A DNA stretch of 15,870 bases from Candidatus Pacearchaeota archaeon (GTDB lineage Archaea > Nanobdellota > Nanobdellia > Pacearchaeales > GW2011-AR1), in NCBI GenBank assembly GCA_018304205.1, contig JAGVWR010000018.1, forward strand, positions 1-15,870, in the 5' to 3' direction. Each line of letters opens with the position of its first letter. The first letter of the stretch is position 1. The position numbers were made by a program, and so were the translations under genes. The notes under the pieces were generated by a model, which saw only the letters and a program-made list of their open reading frames with translations, had not been told where the DNA came from and ran no database searches. Shown here piece by piece: positions 12,500-15,870 of the stretch.

Positions 12500-15478
12500 A
12501 TGATGAAAAAGAGGGATAAAACAGAAAGAGGGATAAAAGCAAAAAAGACAATTGCATTTGGAGAAGTCTTTTTATTAATTTGTTTGACTTTTGCTGTTGC
12601 GTTTTTGCTTGGGCAGGAAATAAGAGTTGTGGGCGCGACGACTTATACGCTGGGAGAAGATAATTATAACTTTTTTGAAAATAAATATGTAAATTATATT
12701 ACCAATGAAAAAGGAGAGGCGTCTAAGTATTATATTGCAAATGATAATGGACGGCAAGTTGTTATGATAGATAGTTGGGCAATTGATGAAGAAGTTGGAA
12801 CGGTTCAAAATGGGGTTATAAATTGGAATGATGGTGTTGCTGGACAGGCACTTTTTGACGGAGCGATTGTTTCAGGAAATCAGATTACTATAAGAGAAGA
12901 AACCGCTGCAAGCTTGCCTTCTGAAGATAGTGTGGCGCCTGCCCGAGTAGTAGTTCCAGCAACACTTCCTGTTCAAACACCTGTAATTTCAACAGTTGTA
13001 AAAACTGGAAATGATGGCCCTGAAGCTAATCCTGGAGGCGCTGGCAAAATTTTAGCTACTTTTAATGGATTTTTATTTTCCAATGAACTTTTTAAACCTG
13101 AAGAAAAAAGTTTAACTATCGAAGCTCCACCTTTAACTTTAGGGGGGGGAACGAATACAGGGAGTTCTTTAGCGGAAAAAGTTGAGAAAAAAGCAGCAGA
13201 AACTGTGGGTGCGACTGCATTGTCTCAGCAAAGTATTGTATTAGCCGATGGAAAAAGAATTGATGCTAACGTGTTAGACAACATAAAGGTTAATGGACAA
13301 ACTGGAACTTATGCGATTGGAAAAGAGGGAGTTTACTTTAAAGATTCAGTAGGAGGAACATTTAGTGCAGCTAGTGGAGCTGATATGAATAAAGTTTTGA
13401 CAAGTGCAGGATTTACACAATCACAGAGTACTTTTGCAACTGGTAAAGATCTTATCAAAGGAGAAGAATTTTGGGTAAGTGGAGATAGTAAAAAATTAAT
13501 AGCTGTCAATAAAGGTGAACTTTCATCATATGAAAGAGGAAGTGCGACTGATTCATGGACTGCTGCAGCTGGAGGGGCTGCAACAGGAACATACACAGGA
13601 AAACTTGGAATAGGCCCTTTTGGTTTTGATGTTAAGGGAAACATAATGGGAAGATTAGCAACAGGAATTAGCTGGGCTGGAGCTATAACCGCTGGATTAC
13701 AAGTATTTGGACCATTACTTGGACTTGATAAAAATCTTCAAAATTCATTAAATCTGGCTGCAGTTGGGGGAATAATGACTTATCAAGGCGTTAAGGGACT
13801 CATTGCAAGCGGTAAAATTGGAGGAAATGGATTGAGTGGAAAATTCCTTGGTCCATTAACTGGAAAACAATTCGCTGCCGTTGCAGGAATTGGAGTTGCC
13901 GCAGCAATATTTATCTTCACATATAAAAAAGAAAGTAAAAAAATGGTAAGGTTTGAATGTTTGCCTTGGGAAGCGCCCACTGGAGGAAGTAAATGTGAAG
14001 AATGTAATAAAGATCCATTTAGACCTTGCAGTGAATATAGATGTAAATCTTTAGGACAAGCATGTGAAATTGTAAATCCTGGAACTGAAGAAGAAAAATG
14101 CGTATGGATTAATCCTAAAGATGTTACTAGTCCTACTATTCAGCCGTGGGTAGAAGCATTAAAACCCCAAGGACTAATTTATACTCCAGACAATGCTATA
14201 AGGCCTCCAAATAGAGGAGTCAAAATTGTTAAACAAGGAGCAAAAGAAGAATGTTTGCAGGCATTCACGCCACTTGAATTTGGAATTACAACCAATGAAC
14301 CAGCTCAATGTAAACTTGATTGGGATAGAAATAAAACATTTGAAACTATGGAATTCTTCTTCGGAGAAAGTAACTTCTTTAGACAAAATCATACGCAAAC
14401 AATGGCTTTACCAGGCCCAGAAGAAATTAGCGGTTCTCCATTAATTCAAAATGATGGAACATTTAGCTTATTTGTAAGATGTCAGGACGCTAACGGAAAC
14501 TTCAATGTTGATGCCTTTGTATTCAACTTCTGCGTAGATGAAGGGCCAGATACAACTCCTCCAATAATGCAGGCTACTTCAATTGAAAACGGAGGAGCAG
14601 TCCAATATAACGCAGATAAAGTTCCTATAGAACTATTTGTAAATGAGCCTGCAGATTGTAAATGGAGTAGACAAAATAAGGCATTTGAAGATATGGAAAA
14701 CATAATGAGTTGTAATACTGAAACATTCCAAATAAATGCAGACTTAACTTATAGCTGCAAGGGAGATTTGACTGGAATAGAAAATAGAGCTGAAAATAAA
14801 TTCTACTTTAGATGTAAAGATCAACCAGGAAAAGAAGAAAATGAAAGAAACGTAAACGTTCAAAGCAAAGAACTTACTTTAAGAGGAACAGAACCGCTAA
14901 CAATTCTTGAGGTTGGTCCAAATGGAACGCTATTTGGAAGCACCGATGTAGTTCCTATTACTTTAACTGCAAAGACAGATGACGGAGCAAATGAAGGGGA
15001 AGCTATTTGTTACTTCTCTGCAAGTGGAGGACAGGATACGTTTGTTGCGATGTTTGAAACAAATTCATTTGAACACAAACAAGAGCTTGATCTTGTTGCT
15101 GGGACATATAATTATCACTTTAGATGTATTGATGCTGGAGGAAATGCTGCTGAATCTCAAACAGGATTTACAATTAAAGTAGATAAGGAAGCTCCTAGAA
15201 TCACAAGAGTTTACAAAGACACAAGTGAAAATGCATTAAAAGTTGTAACTGATGAAAAAGCTGAATGTACTTACTCATTAAACACATGCAACTTTGTATT
15301 TGAAGAAGGAATACAAATGATATATAGCAATCCTAGTGTAAATAATGTGTTGTTTGCAGAATGGAAAGCTACAAATGTATATTATATTAAGTGTAAAGAT
15401 GAATTTGGAAATCAGCCAAGTCCAAATACATGTAATTTGATTGTCTCTGCTGTTGAACTTTCACAGCAAAACCAATAA
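12500..15478 (+). CDS. Membrane-anchored Cys-knot and Ig-like repeat protein, copy B of the C-terminal half (992 aa)
   Basis: The signal anchor (residues 18-38) resembles that of the 1385-aa protein (L-F-E-x-LL-x-SLT versus F-G-E-V-F-L-L-x-C-L-T). Residues 47-380 are unrelated to copy A, Cys-free, and beta/linker rich. Hydrophobic segments follow at about 385-405, 415-436 and 458-474. Then come the 7-Cys knot (487, 499, 502, 510, 515, 522, 534; copy A spacings are 12-3-7-5-7-12, here 12-3-8-5-7-12) and four Ig-like repeats with paired cysteines (604-661, 720-772, 837-876, 923-965). The sequon NHTQ at 630 is conserved with copy A (950). It lacks the ITGNVV acidic insert. It starts 9 bases after the 516-aa stop with no clear Shine-Dalgarno site, so coupling is likely. 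It is the last gene of the operon. Confidence 0.8.
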   Translation: MMKKRDKTERGIKAKKTIAFGEVFLLICLTFAVAFLLGQEIRVVGATTYTLGEDNYNFFENKYVNYITNEKGEASKYYIANDNGRQVVMIDSWAIDEEVGTVQNGVINWNDGVAGQALFDGAIVSGNQITIREETAASLPSEDSVAPARVVVPATLPVQTPVISTVVKTGNDGPEANPGGAGKILATFNGFLFSNELFKPEEKSLTIEAPPLTLGGGTNTGSSLAEKVEKKAAETVGATALSQQSIVLADGKRIDANVLDNIKVNGQTGTYAIGKEGVYFKDSVGGTFSAASGADMNKVLTSAGFTQSQSTFATGKDLIKGEEFWVSGDSKKLIAVNKGELSSYERGSATDSWTAAAGGAATGTYTGKLGIGPFGFDVKGNIMGRLATGISWAGAITAGLQVFGPLLGLDKNLQNSLNLAAVGGIMTYQGVKGLIASGKIGGNGLSGKFLGPLTGKQFAAVAGIGVAAAIFIFTYKKESKKMVRFECLPWEAPTGGSKCEECNKDPFRPCSEYRCKSLGQACEIVNPGTEEEKCVWINPKDVTSPTIQPWVEALKPQGLIYTPDNAIRPPNRGVKIVKQGAKEECLQAFTPLEFGITTNEPAQCKLDWDRNKTFETMEFFFGESNFFRQNHTQTMALPGPEEISGSPLIQNDGTFSLFVRCQDANGNFNVDAFVFNFCVDEGPDTTPPIMQATSIENGGAVQYNADKVPIELFVNEPADCKWSRQNKAFEDMENIMSCNTETFQINADLTYSCKGDLTGIENRAENKFYFRCKDQPGKEENERNVNVQSKELTLRGTEPLTILEVGPNGTLFGSTDVVPITLTAKTDDGANEGEAICYFSASGGQDTFVAMFETNSFEHKQELDLVAGTYNYHFRCIDAGGNAAESQTGFTIKVDKEAPRITRVYKDTSENALKVVTDEKAECTYSLNTCNFVFEEGIQMIYSNPSVNNVLFAEWKATNVYYIKCKDEFGNQPSPNTCNLIVSAVELSQQNQ

Positions 15479-15487
15479 TTTAAAAAT
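15479..15487 (+). promoter_or_regulatory. TATA box for the 15507 gene (leaderless)
   Basis: TTTAAAAAT, centred 24 bases before the ATG at 15507 and just after the preceding stop codon, marks the start of a new transcription unit. No hairpin terminator for the upstream operon was found in this 28-base gap. Confidence 0.55.
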
Positions 15488-15506
15488 AGATAAAATACAA
15501 ATATTT

Positions 15507-15870
15507 ATGGCAGAAACATGGAACTATGAAAAATATTTGGTCTGGGGAAGACAAATAGGTGAGTTAAATCCTTTCAGAAATTTACCTCTTGAGAAACTTG
15601 ATGAGGTTTCATTAATTTGTAGATATTATGATAAATTCTTTGAAAATGGCAGGCTAAAATATGATGAAAAAGATGAAGTGGGTAGAATAAAGACTGAATT
15701 AAAGAAAAGAGATATTAATGCTTTAAAGAAAGCTTATGAACATTTTGGTTTAATAAGACAAATTGCACATTCACATATGGATAATCGTATAGCTAGAAGA
15801 TTTGAGACTATTCTTGATCATTTCCAAAAGAACTATCTTGATGATGAGAGAATTCTTCAAAAAACTGGCT
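15507..15870 (+). CDS. Hypothetical protein, N-terminal part (121 codons, runs off the window)
   Basis: An open frame from ATG at 15507 continues to the window end. The visible part (starting MAETWNYEKYLVWGRQ) is soluble, mixed-charge and probably helical, with no signal peptide and one cysteine. I do not recognise it. The leaderless-type TATA box upstream and the absence of a signal peptide indicate it is not part of the surface operon. Confidence 0.75.
   Translation, partial: MAETWNYEKYLVWGRQIGELNPFRNLPLEKLDEVSLICRYYDKFFENGRLKYDEKDEVGRIKTELKKRDINALKKAYEHFGLIRQIAHSHMDNRIARRFETILDHFQKNYLDDERILQKTG

Noticed and set aside
13333..13644. 103-codon minus-strand frame inside the 992-aa gene
   Set aside because: Low-complexity mirror of Gly/Ala codons in the coding strand, without promoter or ribosome site. 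Similar frames at 5825-6097 and 12088-12438 were rejected for the same reason.
9302..15478. The 526-aa and 992-aa genes as a frameshifted or disrupted version of one gene
   Set aside because: Each has its own signal peptide or anchor, a clean start and stop at a domain boundary, and a complete 516-aa gene lies between. This is not a decayed pseudogene.
1..15870. CRISPR arrays, tRNA or rRNA genes, insertion sequences, integrase attachment sites
   Set aside because: No regularly spaced direct repeats, no cloverleaf or rRNA-like sequence, no transposase or integrase frame, and no terminal inverted repeats seen by eye on either strand.

Overview
The window looks like a chromosomal segment of an AT-rich DPANN archaeon, most likely of the Nanoarchaeota / Pacearchaeota / Woesearchaeota group. 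The archaeal signs are TATA boxes about 25 bases upstream of the first gene of nearly every transcription unit (leaderless starts), GGAGG-type Shine-Dalgarno sites only inside operons, a CxxC-x17-CxxC zinc-ribbon protein, and pilin-like KKGQ/KRGQ signal anchors. The phylum-level placement is inference; no rRNA or tRNA gene is present to test it.

Left part (1-2480): one plus-strand hypothetical gene (69-722) converges on three minus-strand genes: an unknown 165-aa protein, an RGG/zinc-ribbon/acidic-tail protein, and a BtuR/CobO-type corrinoid adenosyltransferase. Three of these four have a clear TATA box about 25 bases from the start codon; the CobO promoter is weaker. A hairpin followed by T's separates the convergent genes.

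Main part (2600-15478): a tightly packed plus-strand operon of about 12.9 kb. It opens with a 51-aa ribbon-helix-helix (RHH) regulator. Two near-identical 17-bp palindromes (ATATTA-N5-TAATAT) lie at its promoter and start codon, a probable autoregulatory operator pair. Next comes a surface cassette present in two diverged copies. Copy A is a 255-aa single-anchor pilin-like protein followed by a giant 1385-aa secreted/membrane protein: signal anchor, 43-Cys module, Gly/Ala-rich multi-membrane block, 7-Cys knot and four Cys-bonded Ig-like repeats. Copy B is a 276-aa paralogue of the small protein, then a MntA-HepT (type VII toxin-antitoxin) pair. After that the large protein appears as two separate genes (526 aa, the 43-Cys module; 992 aa, membrane block, knot and Ig-like repeats), with a 516-aa coiled-coil/Ig-like secreted protein between them. 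Start/stop overlaps tie the MntA-HepT pair into the operon.

Right edge (15479-15870): a new leaderless unit begins with a hypothetical gene that runs off the window.

Interpretation: the operon probably builds a disulfide-rich cell-surface or envelope assembly, with two versions made together, expression set by the RHH repressor, and a toxin-antitoxin pair embedded in it. No assembly ATPase or prepilin peptidase is present, so a true pilus is not demonstrated. I know of no named system with this gene set.
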